Shown here: positions 1 through 10,221 of the stretch, piece after piece
Position numbering within the stretch: the first letter of the stretch is position 1
How the letters are laid out: each line of letters starts with the position of its first letter
NCBI GenBank assembly: GCA_016647705.1
Contig: CM028334.1
Span: 5,332,046-5,396,045, forward strand
Source: Eucommia ulmoides
Lineage: Eukaryota; Streptophyta; Magnoliopsida; Garryales; Eucommiaceae
Direction: 5' to 3'
Length of the DNA: 64,000 nucleotides
The notes under the pieces: generated by a model
Told to the model about the DNA's origin: nothing
Databases searched by the model: none
Seen by the model: the letters and a program-made list of their open reading frames with translations, nothing else
Program-made: the position numbers and the translations under genes

Positions 1-24
1 AATTGGACCCAAGTACCCTGATAC

Positions 25-542
25 TAGGGATGGTCATGGGCCTGGAGGCCCAACCGGCCCGCCTAGCCCGGCCTTATTTTTTTAAGGCTTGGGCTTGGTG
101 TTTGAGCCCATGGGCCGAGCTAGGGCCTAAAGATTAAGGCCCATTCATTTTTAGGGCCGGGTTAGGGCTTGATCATTTTTGTTTAGGGCCAGCCCGGCCA
201 GGCCCGAACTTTTTTTAAATATAAAATATATATATATCCATAGAGAAAGAGTTGAGGGACCATTTTTGTAATTTTCAATTTTAGTTAGATAATTTAGCAA
301 ACCCTAATTTCATTCCTCTCATAAAGAGAGAATTGAGGTGCCATTTTGTAATTTTAATATTTAGTTTTTAAATTTAAAAAAAAAAAATTATAGGGCCGGA
401 CCTAGGCTTAATTGTTTTTTGTAGGGCCGGGTTTAGGCATAAAATTAGGGCTTGGTCATAGGGCCGGGCTAGGTTAGGGCCTAACATTTTTGTGTAATAT
501 CCTAGTCAAAACTCGGCCCGGCCCGGCCCATGACCATCCCTA
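25..542. mobile_element. Non-autonomous hAT-type element (518 bp)
   Basis: Perfect 18-bp terminal inverted repeats TAGGGATGGTCATGGGCC lie at 25-42 and, inverted, at 525-542. An identical 8-bp direct repeat CCTGATAC flanks them at 17-24 and 543-550. An 8-bp duplication with a TAGGG-type end is the hallmark of hAT transposons. The inside is made of repeated GGGCCGGG/TTAGGGCTT-like motifs and AT-rich spacer without a coding region, so it needs a transposase from elsewhere. The perfect ends and duplication suggest a fairly young insertion. Confidence 0.85.
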
Positions 543-833
543 CCTGATACCCCACTCTCGAAAACTCAACAAACCCCGCCCTCATGAGAACCCAAACACA
601 CCTAACTATGGAAAACCTCACTTCCTAGATTCTCATTCTTTATAAACTATTTCAGATACTTTCTCCCAAAAATCCGTTTTATTAATCTTTATCTTATGCC
701 CGAGTTGTTTCCTAATCTCTATCACTTTGCTCAATCTTCTGAAAATGATTTTTGCGCAATTGACGATCTCCCCATCAAAAGCAGATATTTCACAAATGAG
801 ACCATTATAATTAATTTTGCCATGGTTCGATGT

Positions 834-1497
834 TCAATTTTTTTTTCTAAGTTTTTGCTTTAATGCGACTCTAAAAGGGCATTTGATTTTGTTACAAATG
901 ATATTGGCAAGTGCACTTTGATCTTCGGGAGAGAGAGAGAGAGAGCCAACTTGTGAACAAGAAGACTCAACGAAAGTGATTATCCCACATCCACAAAATG
1001 CCACTCCCTCAACACCGGACCCTTTTTGCAATTGACTAGTCATGTTCCCTTCTTCTTTTGCATCCCAATTAACCTTACTCTCCACCCCTTGTATTTTATC
1101 CTCACACGACTGATGGACTACACTCTAATATCCTACCTTTCCACCAACCCCATCTTTCTCAAAGTCCACACGTTTTTTTTCTTTCTTCCTCCAAACAAGT
1201 TTACTCTTTGAGAATTCTGAATTCCTATGAGTTATGAAATTTTTATCAAGAAAATGAACGAGGCCACAACTTGGAGTTCCTAAATCGCCTCCTTCTTGTT
1301 TAACCCACTTACTTTTCACACTAAATGTCTGAGGTCTCTTACTGGACGAAGCCAAACAAACATGAATCGCTTTATTCTTCACCCTAATTCCATTGAGAAT
1401 TCTAATGGCAGTCAAGGCTTCGGCCAAAGTTAAAAATCGAACAAATTTGTACTTCGATTTTGTTTTAGCCCTTATCTGCTTTGGGATATAAACATCC
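834..1497 (-). pseudogene. RRM-like gene fragment
   Basis: The minus strand from 1497 reads DVYIPKQIRAKTKSKYKFVRF followed by an alpha-helix/beta-strand stretch ending KAIHVCLAS, which fits the second half of an RNA-recognition motif (KYKFVRF resembles RNP1). A splice acceptor TGATGCAG precedes it. About 125 residues are open, then the frame closes near 1125, while another 83-residue frame follows at 1085-834. A donor-like CAG|GTGAGG near 2235 on the same strand follows a UTR-like pyrimidine/GA-rich stretch and could be an upstream exon, but I cannot find the first half of the RRM. Plants carry many multicopy RRM genes of this kind. Probably a fragment or decayed copy. Confidence 0.35.
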
Positions 1498-1505
1498 TGC
1501 ATCAC

Positions 1506-4500
1506 CCCATGTCACTAAAACATGAATTTTAAGCCTCTCCTACCCATCTTCTCTGGGATTGAATCCACAAAAAAAATGACACTAATGGTTCATACAACTC
1601 CCTATAGTTTCACTTCCAATTCATAATTTTACTACCTATAATGATTCTGAGAGAGTGATTAGATCTAGAGTATCAGCCAGACCACAACACTCAACACATT
1701 ATCTTAGATAACAAGAACATTAGAAATTAATAAGATATGAGTGATTCCTAAGCAATGACAAAGGTTACCTCACCTATTCGAATTTGACTTAGTAGCTCTG
1801 ATGTAATCACCCCTGATAGCTATAGGACCAAGCAACTCTAACCCGAAACCCCACTGTTTGATTACAGAACAGAGAACAAGAGAAAGAAATAGTGACCCGC
1901 AGCTTGCACAGACCCCAGCAAAGACGAACGTCGCCGCCTATTGAAATTAGACTCAAAACCACCCTAGTCACCGCCTCAAACGATTGAAATCGAATTAGCG
2001 AGAACCTTGATGGAGAGGTTAGCCGTACGCCAGCGCCGGAGAGGGTCGGATATGAATATATTTACAGATTTTCGATTCTTGAAACCCAGATCTAGATGAA
2101 CACCTCCAACCCAAAATGTGTTAGATCTGGAAGTAGGCAGCGTGGTGGTGCAGATTTGAGATGATTGAAACCCCAAATCTAGTAAGAATAACCGCCCAAA
2201 CTCACTCGATTTGAAACCCACTGCCGGAATCCTCACCTGAAGTTTGTTTGGCCAATGATTTCTAAGAAAGCTTAAACACCCAACAAGAAAAACTCCAGAA
2301 CCGATTGAACCAACTGTAGGGGCAGGTCGAAATCGAATATGAGTAGCTCAGAGCAGCGATGGTAGAAGACGATTTGATTTGCCCTGGCACGCTCCCAAGA
2401 GAGAGCTTCTCACTCAACTAGTTCTTCGATCTTCTTCCTAAATATGGTGGAGACGATGTCTGAGAGAACTTCGACGAGGAGGATTGCCTGAAGTCGGTGC
2501 CAGCACTGGAATGGAGATTTGAAATTGCCTTGGTCTCTTCATTGTTTTCATTGTATTAATTCAGGGGTTTTGGGGAATGCTTGGCAACAAAGCCTTAACT
2601 GTTTAGGTTCGTAACTGTAGAGAGCTACAAATGTGTATAACTGATAGGAATTACAGAATTAAGTCCTAGTTCTTAATTCAGGACTTATAGAACTGGTCAC
2701 TTCATTATCTTCAATTACTGATTCTACTCCTTGTAAAAGAGTGGACATTCCTCAACACTATACATTGAGCTTTTCGTTTTGAGTACTTGTACCAGTGACT
2801 GTTGATCGTTGTATCCTGGGAGGCAAACGCTCATCCAAAACCGTAAACACTGCAGCAGTCGAGGGTGAAATCTACTTTAAAAAGAAACTGTCAAATGATT
2901 GTCTCGATATCCTTCTTTCTATTCAATAATACGGTAAGTGTTTTCTTTTCATTTTAAATTCAATATTTTATTAATACACTATAATAAAAATTTCAATTCT
3001 GTCATTTTATATTGTAACATGTTAATCTAAGATGTTTATGTAATCAATGATTTTGATTTGTTTCATTTTTATTTCTTAATCATTTAGTTATGTAATTAAT
3101 TTTTGAACCACTTTTGTAACCAAAGATTCCCATAACTATGTACTAATAGAGAGGAAAAAGGAAAAAGTGAAAGAAATGCTCCACGAGAAAATATCATAAA
3201 TAGCCTTTATAGTTAAACTAAGATTAAATAAAGAGGGGGAGAGTAGGGCATTCATCTTTTCTTGCTCCTAACCCTAAAATGGAATATGATAGAATATTTA
3301 TAATAATGTATAATTTAAGGCAAACTTTATTCTTTAATAAGTTTAGGGACATAATTAGTTGATGGTCCACTACAAAAAAAAATATTATTATCAGTAGGGC
3401 CCTTGATTGATAACATGCAAAAGAGAATCTCCCTTCTTATATATCTTTGACATTTTAATGTAAAATATGACAAAATAACATTCTCTAGAATATTGAAAAG
3501 CTAAGTGGCATTTGTTGGTAAGCGAATAACTTGCGTTGGTTCTATTATTTACTTCGTCCGGTTAAAATTAATAGTTTTTCTTACTTCGTCTAGATTTAAA
3601 AATATATATATAATATAAAAACACAAAAAATCATAAAAATAACATTTATTTTGAATTTTTTTAAGAAGTAAAAAAAATATATTATTATTTTTATTTGTTA
3701 TATTAAAAGATTGACAGCAAAGACAATATCATTTCTATACTATTAAAATATTTTTCATTTTTTGCTTTTATTTTTTTTAAAAAAATATTTCCTCAAACTA
3801 TTTTTTATTATAAAATATAATTAAAAATGTTACTAAACATAAATTTGTACTTAAAAAACGTTACAAAACACAAATTTGTAGTGAATATATGAGAACGAAG
3901 GAGATTTATTTCATTCTTGTATTTATATTGTTTGTTATAGATTCTATGTAAATTTCAATGACACTGTCCTGTCATTTGGAAAAACTTAATAGGATGCCCC
4001 CTCTCATTTTGAAAATATCACTGACATTCTTTGTGATTTTGAAAACTCAATAAGGGCTCCCCATAAGTACGTTGAGCTCTGACGATCATAATTTTAGATT
4101 TTATTTGATCAATTTATACTTCGATTATTTAATAATTTTAAAATGAATAAAAAATAAAATTAAAATATTCAAACTTGACTAAAATTAATAACTGAGAAAT
4201 TCTTTATGTTATAGAAAAAATATTATTTAATAGAGTTTTTCATAAACTGATTTTTTTTAAAAGTATATATAATTTTATACTTATAAAATCTTTTTTTCTT
4301 ACATTAAAACTCAAACACTTACATTTTGGATAATATTTTTTTAGAAAAGGAACTTGAGATAAACGTAGAAACGAAACAAACAAATATTTTAGAAACAAAC
4401 TCCATATTTAGTTGACAATAAAAATGAACTTTAAATTTAGAAAATTAAAAAAATGACACAGAGTGAGCATGAAATTTACCCTATTAATATCACATACTCT

Positions 4501-4587
4501 TTTTTGTTTTTGTTTAGTTTAATTTAGTTAATTTGTAATTGTAAAATTATTTTTCTAAGATTTTTTCCTTATAAAAATCAAATCCAA
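1506..4587. other. Intergenic DNA, no gene recognised
   Basis: AT-rich sequence with scattered short frames I cannot link to a family. From 2340 to 2520 the minus strand looks like a UTR (CT/GA-rich). Around 3548-3905 there is a weak inverted pair (ACTTCGTCC / GAACGAAGGAG) that could be the ends of a Stowaway-like MITE; this is only suggestive. Confidence 0.4.
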
Positions 4588-5043
4588 AGGCATTTGGTTG
4601 GTGCTTCTTCTTTTCTGTTTCTACTTTCAATACTAGGATGAGAATTTTGTTTCCGGTTTAGAGTATTCCGGGAATAGAAATATGTTCGGTAATAAACATT
4701 GTCCTGAAATTATTTCTTTTAATTTATAAGAACAGAAACAAGAAATATGTTCGCACATTTGTTCTTTTTTTTCTTTAAATGTATGGTGGCCGGTAGCATA
4801 TATATATATGGTGGCGGTGGATGGGGGGGTGGTCGGCGGAGTGATATATAATGGGAATAGTTATATGCGAGCTAATAGGAATCAACATTTTTCCATTTCT
4901 CAGATTTTTGCAGAATTCAAAAATTACTCTAAAAATTGTGAGAACAGAAACGTTTTTACTAAAACGTTTTTGTATATTAATCCCAAAATTTTGGGAGTAA
5001 GAACATAAATCAGAGAACAAAAACAGTAACCAAACGGGGCCTT
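4588..5043. mobile_element. MITE, family A copy 1 (upstream of LBD gene)
   Basis: Starts AAGGCATTTGGTTGGTG and ends CAGTAACCAAACGGGGCCTT, forming imperfect inverted ends built on GTTTGGTTA. Inside are stretches such as CCCAAAATTTTGGGA and ATTATTTCTTTTAATTTATA that recur in two other copies at 48524-48912 and 55570-55966. It is non-coding. It ends about 35 bp before the presumed TATA element of the LBD gene. Confidence 0.7.
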
Positions 5044-5076
5044 AATGTCTAAAGAAGCTCATTTATTCTAGGATTA

Positions 5077-5086
5077 ATATAAAATC
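5077..5086 (+). promoter_or_regulatory. TATA-like element of the LBD gene
   Basis: AATATAAAAT is followed about 25-30 bp later by a (CT)n pyrimidine patch (5107-5123), typical of plant core promoters. The sequence from about 5108 to 5292 then looks like a 5'UTR exon ending in a splice donor. Confidence 0.4.
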
Positions 5087-5292
5087 ATCATTTAGACAAT
5101 TGCAGGGTCTCTCTCTCTCTCTCAAATTAGCTAGGGTTTCTCCTTTGAGTGCTCAGCTTCACTGCTTGAGTAACCTATTTACATCTGAGAAACTCAATGT
5201 TTTCCACTGGCTACATCAAATTTATATAGCTTATCATTGAAGTAACCAGAAAACCCTTCATAAAGAGCACCCGCAAAGAAGAACAAGTTAAG

Positions 5293-6019
5293 GTACTTCT
5301 CTTTTCTTTCTTTTTGTTCTTCGATCAGAAATCCATTTTTTAGATCACAACCTGAAAAAAATGGTTAAGGGTTTCTCTTTCTATCTCTCTCTCTGGAAAG
5401 TTATTTTTTTAATTATATATGTATGATCATCTGAGTTATAGATTGTTTGATCTAGGGTTTCTCTGCATAAAGTTCATTTCTGGAACAAATATTACTTTTT
5501 CAAAAAAAAAAAAAAAAACTGATAAAAATATAAAAACCCGTCTTCAAGAATAGAATCCAGACTAAATTGCACAACAAAACCGTGTAAATTAATATTATAT
5601 TAGATGGATATTATTGCAGTGAGATGTATATAGAGAGAGGGGGGAGGGGGGAGAAGAGTAGCCTTAGTATTTTTTTTAAGTTGATGAAATAATTTTACAT
5701 ATTTTTTTTAATAAATTTCATGAACAAAATTTTCATGGATTTATCAAATAAAAAATTAAAATAAAATATCAACAAAAAAAAAAAAAACTTGAAAGAGGGA
5801 GAAGGAGAGAGCTAGAGTAAGGGTTTTAATATGCTTCTCGTTCAAGAAAAAAAATATATATTGGTGTTCTTACACCGATTTTGATAGCTTTCTTGATAAG
5901 AAAAAAAAAATGAAAAATACAATTATATTTCTATTACCAAATTAATTGTAGTGATTAATTAACAATTAGAAATTAAATGCAACTCAATATATGCACTTGA
6001 TCAATACCTCTTCATGCAG
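5293..6019 (+). other. 5'UTR intron of the LBD gene
   Basis: Donor AAG|GTACTT at 5292/5293 and acceptor CTTCATGCAG| at 6019 bracket a 727-nt T-rich segment immediately before the start codon. LOB/AS2-type genes are known to have introns in their 5'UTR. This also decides the start: an in-frame ATG at 6014 falls inside the acceptor site and would be spliced out. Confidence 0.65.
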
Positions 6020-6031
6020 TTTAAAAAAAAA

Positions 6032-6538
6032 ATGGCTTCCTCATCAAGCCCTTACTACTCCCCTTGTGCCGCCTGCAAATTCCTAAGGAGGAAATGCATG
6101 CCTGGCTGCCCCTTCTCACCTTACTTCCCGCCAGAGGACCCTCAAAAGTTCGCCAATGTCCACCGGATCTTTGGCTCAAGCAACGTATCAAAGCTCCTCA
6201 AGGAGCTCCTCCCTCACCAGAGGGAGGACGCCGTGAATTCCCTCGCCTATGAGGCGGAAGCTAGGTTGAGGGACCCTGTGTACGGCTGCACAGGCATCGT
6301 CTCTTTCCTCCAAAGACAGGTGGAGCGTCTCCAGAATGAACTCGATGCTACTAAGGCCGATTTGTTTCGATATGTGTACAAGGACACTCAGAAAGGGAGG
6401 GTGGTGGAGGTAAGGAGGGTGGAGAGTGAAAGAGGAGAATTTTGTCAGACACCTGATTTTCTCGCTTCTTATCGTCCTTCTTGGAACGATACCATGTCTG
6501 GGAAAACTACTGGGGAAGGAGGAGAGAGAGAGATTTAA
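6032..6538 (+). CDS. LOB-domain (LBD) transcription factor, class I
   Basis: Encodes 168 residues. The start at 6032 gives the family N-terminus MASSSS and follows the 5'UTR intron acceptor. The plant-specific LOB domain fills residues 11-112: a zinc-binding block CX2CX6CX3C (C12, C15, C22, C26), a GAS block with FGSSNVSKLL (serine where FGAS is usual), DPVYG at 81-85, and a coiled-coil LX6LX3LX6L (L93, L100, L104, L111). This leucine pattern marks class I members, which bind DNA as dimers in the nucleus and act in organ-boundary and lateral-organ development. Sequence is closest in memory to LOB and LBD25. The tail after the domain is short (about 55 residues), polar, and ends in glycine/glutamate-rich sequence. 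The coding part has no intron. LOB-like identity within the class is not certain. Confidence 0.93.
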   Translation: MASSSSPYYSPCAACKFLRRKCMPGCPFSPYFPPEDPQKFANVHRIFGSSNVSKLLKELLPHQREDAVNSLAYEAEARLRDPVYGCTGIVSFLQRQVERLQNELDATKADLFRYVYKDTQKGRVVEVRRVESERGEFCQTPDFLASYRPSWNDTMSGKTTGEGGEREI

Positions 6539-6900
6539 ACTTGGCGCGTACATGCCGGTGAATAAAAAATTGAAGTCTTGAAATCAAAATTTGTGCAAAT
6601 TGCAATATGTTGGTTCTTTTTCCAATTCTAAGACTTCAATTTTGCACTATTGAAGACAATTGAAAAACCCTTCCAGGGTTTTGTCTCTCATTTGGCAAGA
6701 CTACGTATTGTTGGCTCCTAGGAAGCCTCATTTGGTAGGCTTATATATGTATATATATGGTTGTGGTGATGATTTTAAATGTGGGATTGAACTTATTTTA
6801 TGTGTTTTTAATATCTTAATGTCCATTTGGGACCTATCTATTATTGATTGAATCTTCATGTGAAATGTACCCAACCCTACTTCTTAGTCCATTGCACCAT

Positions 6901-6938
<38 letters not shown>

Positions 6939-7980
6939 ATTTTTTTATTTTTTTTATTTAGATTTCTTAAGGACCACTTTGCTTCATGTTAAAAAATTTA
7001 CTTTTCAAAACTATAGTTTGAACTTTAAGTTTTGATGATGCCTAATCTTAGAGGGGATCAACAATGAGAATAGACTTCCTGCTCCGCTGCTTATCCTTTG
7101 GTTTTCTGTACAAATTCTTACAGTGGAGAGGTGATTCTCGATAAAAAAATCTCTGGCTGAGAGTAAGAAACTTGATCTAGGATAATCGTTATAAATTTTT
7201 ATGAAAATTTATAACTTACCGCGAGAAACCTTACCCTTAAACTATTTGTAGATGTACATAGCCAGCGATAGATTCTCTATTGTAGCCTCATCAATAAAGT
7301 CCTTCCACGTGAAATTCGGCTCGTTGCAACCATTGGAGGAGCTCCTCGTGCATGAGGATATATAAATCTATCCTATTTATACTCTTAATCAATTTTTTTA
7401 TCAACCAGAAGACTCAGGGAAATGAAGAGAGAGGTTCCCAAGATCTAATATTATGTTAAGAGAGGCTCGCGGGGATCTAATATTATGTTAAGAGATTCTA
7501 ACATAAAATCATACTAATGTTCTTGAAATAATTTATTTTGTTAAAAAAAATACAAAGCTAATTTACACTTGCAAACTAAATTTATACCTAAATGGTTTGA
7601 TTTCAAATACATCCCCTCCAAAAGAGTGCCCATTATTTATTTTATTTTTGAATGTTGAGTCAAAGAATTATATAAAAAAATATTATTTTTATTTGATGAG
7701 TTAAGAATAAAAAATATGGTCTGAATTATGGAGTTTGATACCTTATCATGTGACCCATATTTTAGAAATCATTAGCCAAATCTATCAAATGTGTTCTTGA
7801 GCTTTGAATGACATGAATAAAATAATTTAGCATTAATATTCCCAAATGTATTAATGGAACCTAATTTTTGTTGGGACATTAACTAATCATTGTCACATGC
7901 ATGGGTTCCCCCAAAAAAAGTACATATATTTACTTTTATTGTTTATATCAATAAAAAAAAATAAAAAAAATGAGTCCATA
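6539..7980. other. LBD downstream DNA, simple repeats and a hairpin
   Basis: No gene seen. It holds a (CT)n tract at about 6907-6934, a perfect 12-bp inverted repeat GTTATAAATTTT/AAAATTTATAAC with a 4-nt loop at 7188-7215, and a 22-bp direct repeat starting GATCTAATATTATG at 7442 and 7474. Confidence 0.6.
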
Positions 7981-7982
7981 TC

Positions 7983-8246
7983 TGTATAATAAGATAGGAC
8001 ATCTATAAGAGTTCAAGATAGAAATATACCTAAATTTTATTCGGTGTTTTTTACATAAATATATTAATAAATAGGTAATTTCACAAGTGGTTTAATTCGC
8101 TCTTGTTATAAATAGACACATGACAAAACTATAAATATGGGTAGTGATTAATAATTATAATTAATTATAATAAAGATATAAAATTATCTCTTCCCCAACG
8201 TGAAAACCCCTACCCGTGTTTGGTTGAAACCCAAACTAAATATTTT
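7983..8246. repeat. Direct duplication, copy 1
   Basis: Shares ordered blocks with 8413-8723: ATAATAAG.TAGGAC, TTAATAAATAGG.AATT, ATAAATAGACACATGA, CTATAAATATGG and TTGTTTGGTTGAAAC-like ends. The copies are diverged with indels, so this is an old duplication or two copies of one short AT-rich element. Confidence 0.65.
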
Positions 8247-8412
8247 TTGTTTTTAATTTAATTTTTAACTTTTTTTTTTTGCTAGTAGAAACACGGTCAC
8301 TATAATGATTAAGTATAATTATGTTTTGGGGATTATTTTTTCTTTATTGTAAAAAAAATAAAAATGCGGCTTATTTTATCCTTATTTGTCATTTAAAATT
8401 GTCACTAAATAT

Positions 8413-8723
8413 ATTTATATAATAAGGTAGGACGGATTCAAGAGACTTGAATATTTTTCAGTCTTCAGATGTCCTGTGGAAAAAAAAATGACTCAGATTA
8501 AAAGATACATAAATTCAATTTTTTTAATGTGAATATGTTAATAAATAGGCAATTACACAAGTGGTTCAATTGATTGATATAAATAGACACATGAGAAGGC
8601 TATAAATATGGCCAGTGATTACTAATTATATTTAATAAAACTATAAAATTAAAAATGAAAAACCCTTCCCCCAACGTAAAAATCACTTCGCCTTGTTTGG
8701 TTGAAACTCAAACTAAATATCTT
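8413..8723. repeat. Direct duplication, copy 2
   Basis: Second copy of the block at 7983-8246, in the same orientation, about 430-470 bp further on. It is somewhat longer owing to insertions. No coding content. Confidence 0.65.
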
Positions 8724-9813
8724 TATACTATTTCGATAATTTAGTTTTTAATTTAGCTTATTTTATGCTAATTTGTCAAATTAGTTTTTCATTTTAAATT
8801 TCACGAAGTATATCTATATAATAAGAATGACAATACGTCAATTTTCGTTCGTTTGGCAATATGCTAGGATGATAAATAAATCACAAAAACAATCAGTATT
8901 TTTTCATGGTCAACTATATGTGACCTTATCAAGATGTACACGATTTCATTAATTAAGCGTATTTCTACTTAAAGACAAATCTCTCTTCACAACAAATATT
9001 GTTAACCAAAAGTATCATTATGACTGTCTCAAATTATTATATTTAAAATTCTACTAAAAATGTTGATTTACTAAAATTGACGTGATCGTTTTGCTATATG
9101 ATACAAATTTTAACTTGATTTTAGGCTTAAAAGTGATTTTATTTTGTTTTATAATTTATTCAATTTCAAATAGTGCCTTTCGAAACAGGTACATGCTAGT
9201 CTATTCTACAAATCAAAGTATATTTTATATTTAAGATATTTTAAACTGTGGAATCAACTTTTTTAAATCCGACCGTTGAAATCAAATACCAAATGATATA
9301 CCTAAATCCAAGGGGGAAGAAGTATGTGTATCCAAATGGTTATGGCACCAATATTTTTTTGTACCGAAAGTAGTTTGGGCTTGGGCAATGATTGCTAATA
9401 ATGATGGTCATGATGACATCCATCATTGTGAATAATAAACAAACCCACAAGATCATATATACAATAAACTCTACAATCTAACTTATCAATCTTTCAATAT
9501 TATTAATTGTTTCTTTTAGATCTCGTAAGATTATTAAGAATAAGTTCACTCACATTTTTTTAATTTATTAAGTATTTTTAAAATTAAAAAAAATAATAAA
9601 AAAAAAATATAACCTTTCTGTATTTGATAGTGTAAAAATAATATCTACAAATAATAATTTTAATGTAAAAAAAAAATCGATGATTAAAAAAAATTAGGAA
9701 AAAGATCCCTAGTTCATCAATATCCTTTAATCTTTTATAAGATAAAAACAAAAGAAATCCAAAAAAAAAAAAATTGTTTCTTAAAAAATACTAAAAATCA
9801 TATTTATATTTTT
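8724..9813. other. AT-rich intergenic DNA
   Basis: No gene, RNA gene or recognisable element seen on either strand. Confidence 0.5.
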
Positions 9814-9814
9814 T

Positions 9815-10170
9815 AAAGATTAAGTTTAAAATAAATGGTATTTATAACAATTTTTTACAATATTTAAAATCATATTTTTATCATTTTTATTTTTTTTAAA
9901 GATTAAGTTTAAAATAAATGGTATTTATAACAATTTTTTACAATATTTAAAATCATATTTTTATTTTTTTTAAGATTAAGTTTAAAATAAATGGTATCTA
10001 TAAGAATTTTTTAAAATATTTAAAATGATATTTTTATCTTTTTATTATTTTTTTTTAATTTAAGTTTAAAATAATGGCATTTATAACAATTTTTTAAAAA
10101 TATTTAAAATCATATTTTTATTTATTTGTTTATTTTAAATTCAATTGTAAAATAAATAGTATTTTTAATG
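9815..10170. repeat. AT-rich tandem array, ~73-84 bp unit, about 5 copies
   Basis: The phrase TTAAGTTTAAAATAAATGG followed by TATTTATAACAATTTTTT and TTTAAAATCATATTTTTAT recurs at about 9818, 9901, 9974, 10058 and, more weakly, 10142. Unit length varies from 73 to 84 bp because T-runs differ. The second and third copies are almost identical, so expansion was recent. Confidence 0.85.
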
Positions 10171-10204
10171 TTAACTTTTTTGTTGAAAAAAAAAAAGTAA
10201 TAAA

Positions 10205-10221
10205 AAATGTACTAAATGATT
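10205..10221. repeat. LINE target-site duplication, left
   Basis: 17-bp AAATGTACTAAATGATT at the poly(A) side of the LINE, identical to 12412-12428. Confidence 0.9.

Noticed and set aside
9815-10170. CRISPR-like array
   Set aside because: Units are contiguous AT-rich tandem repeats without unique spacers, in a plant nuclear sequence.
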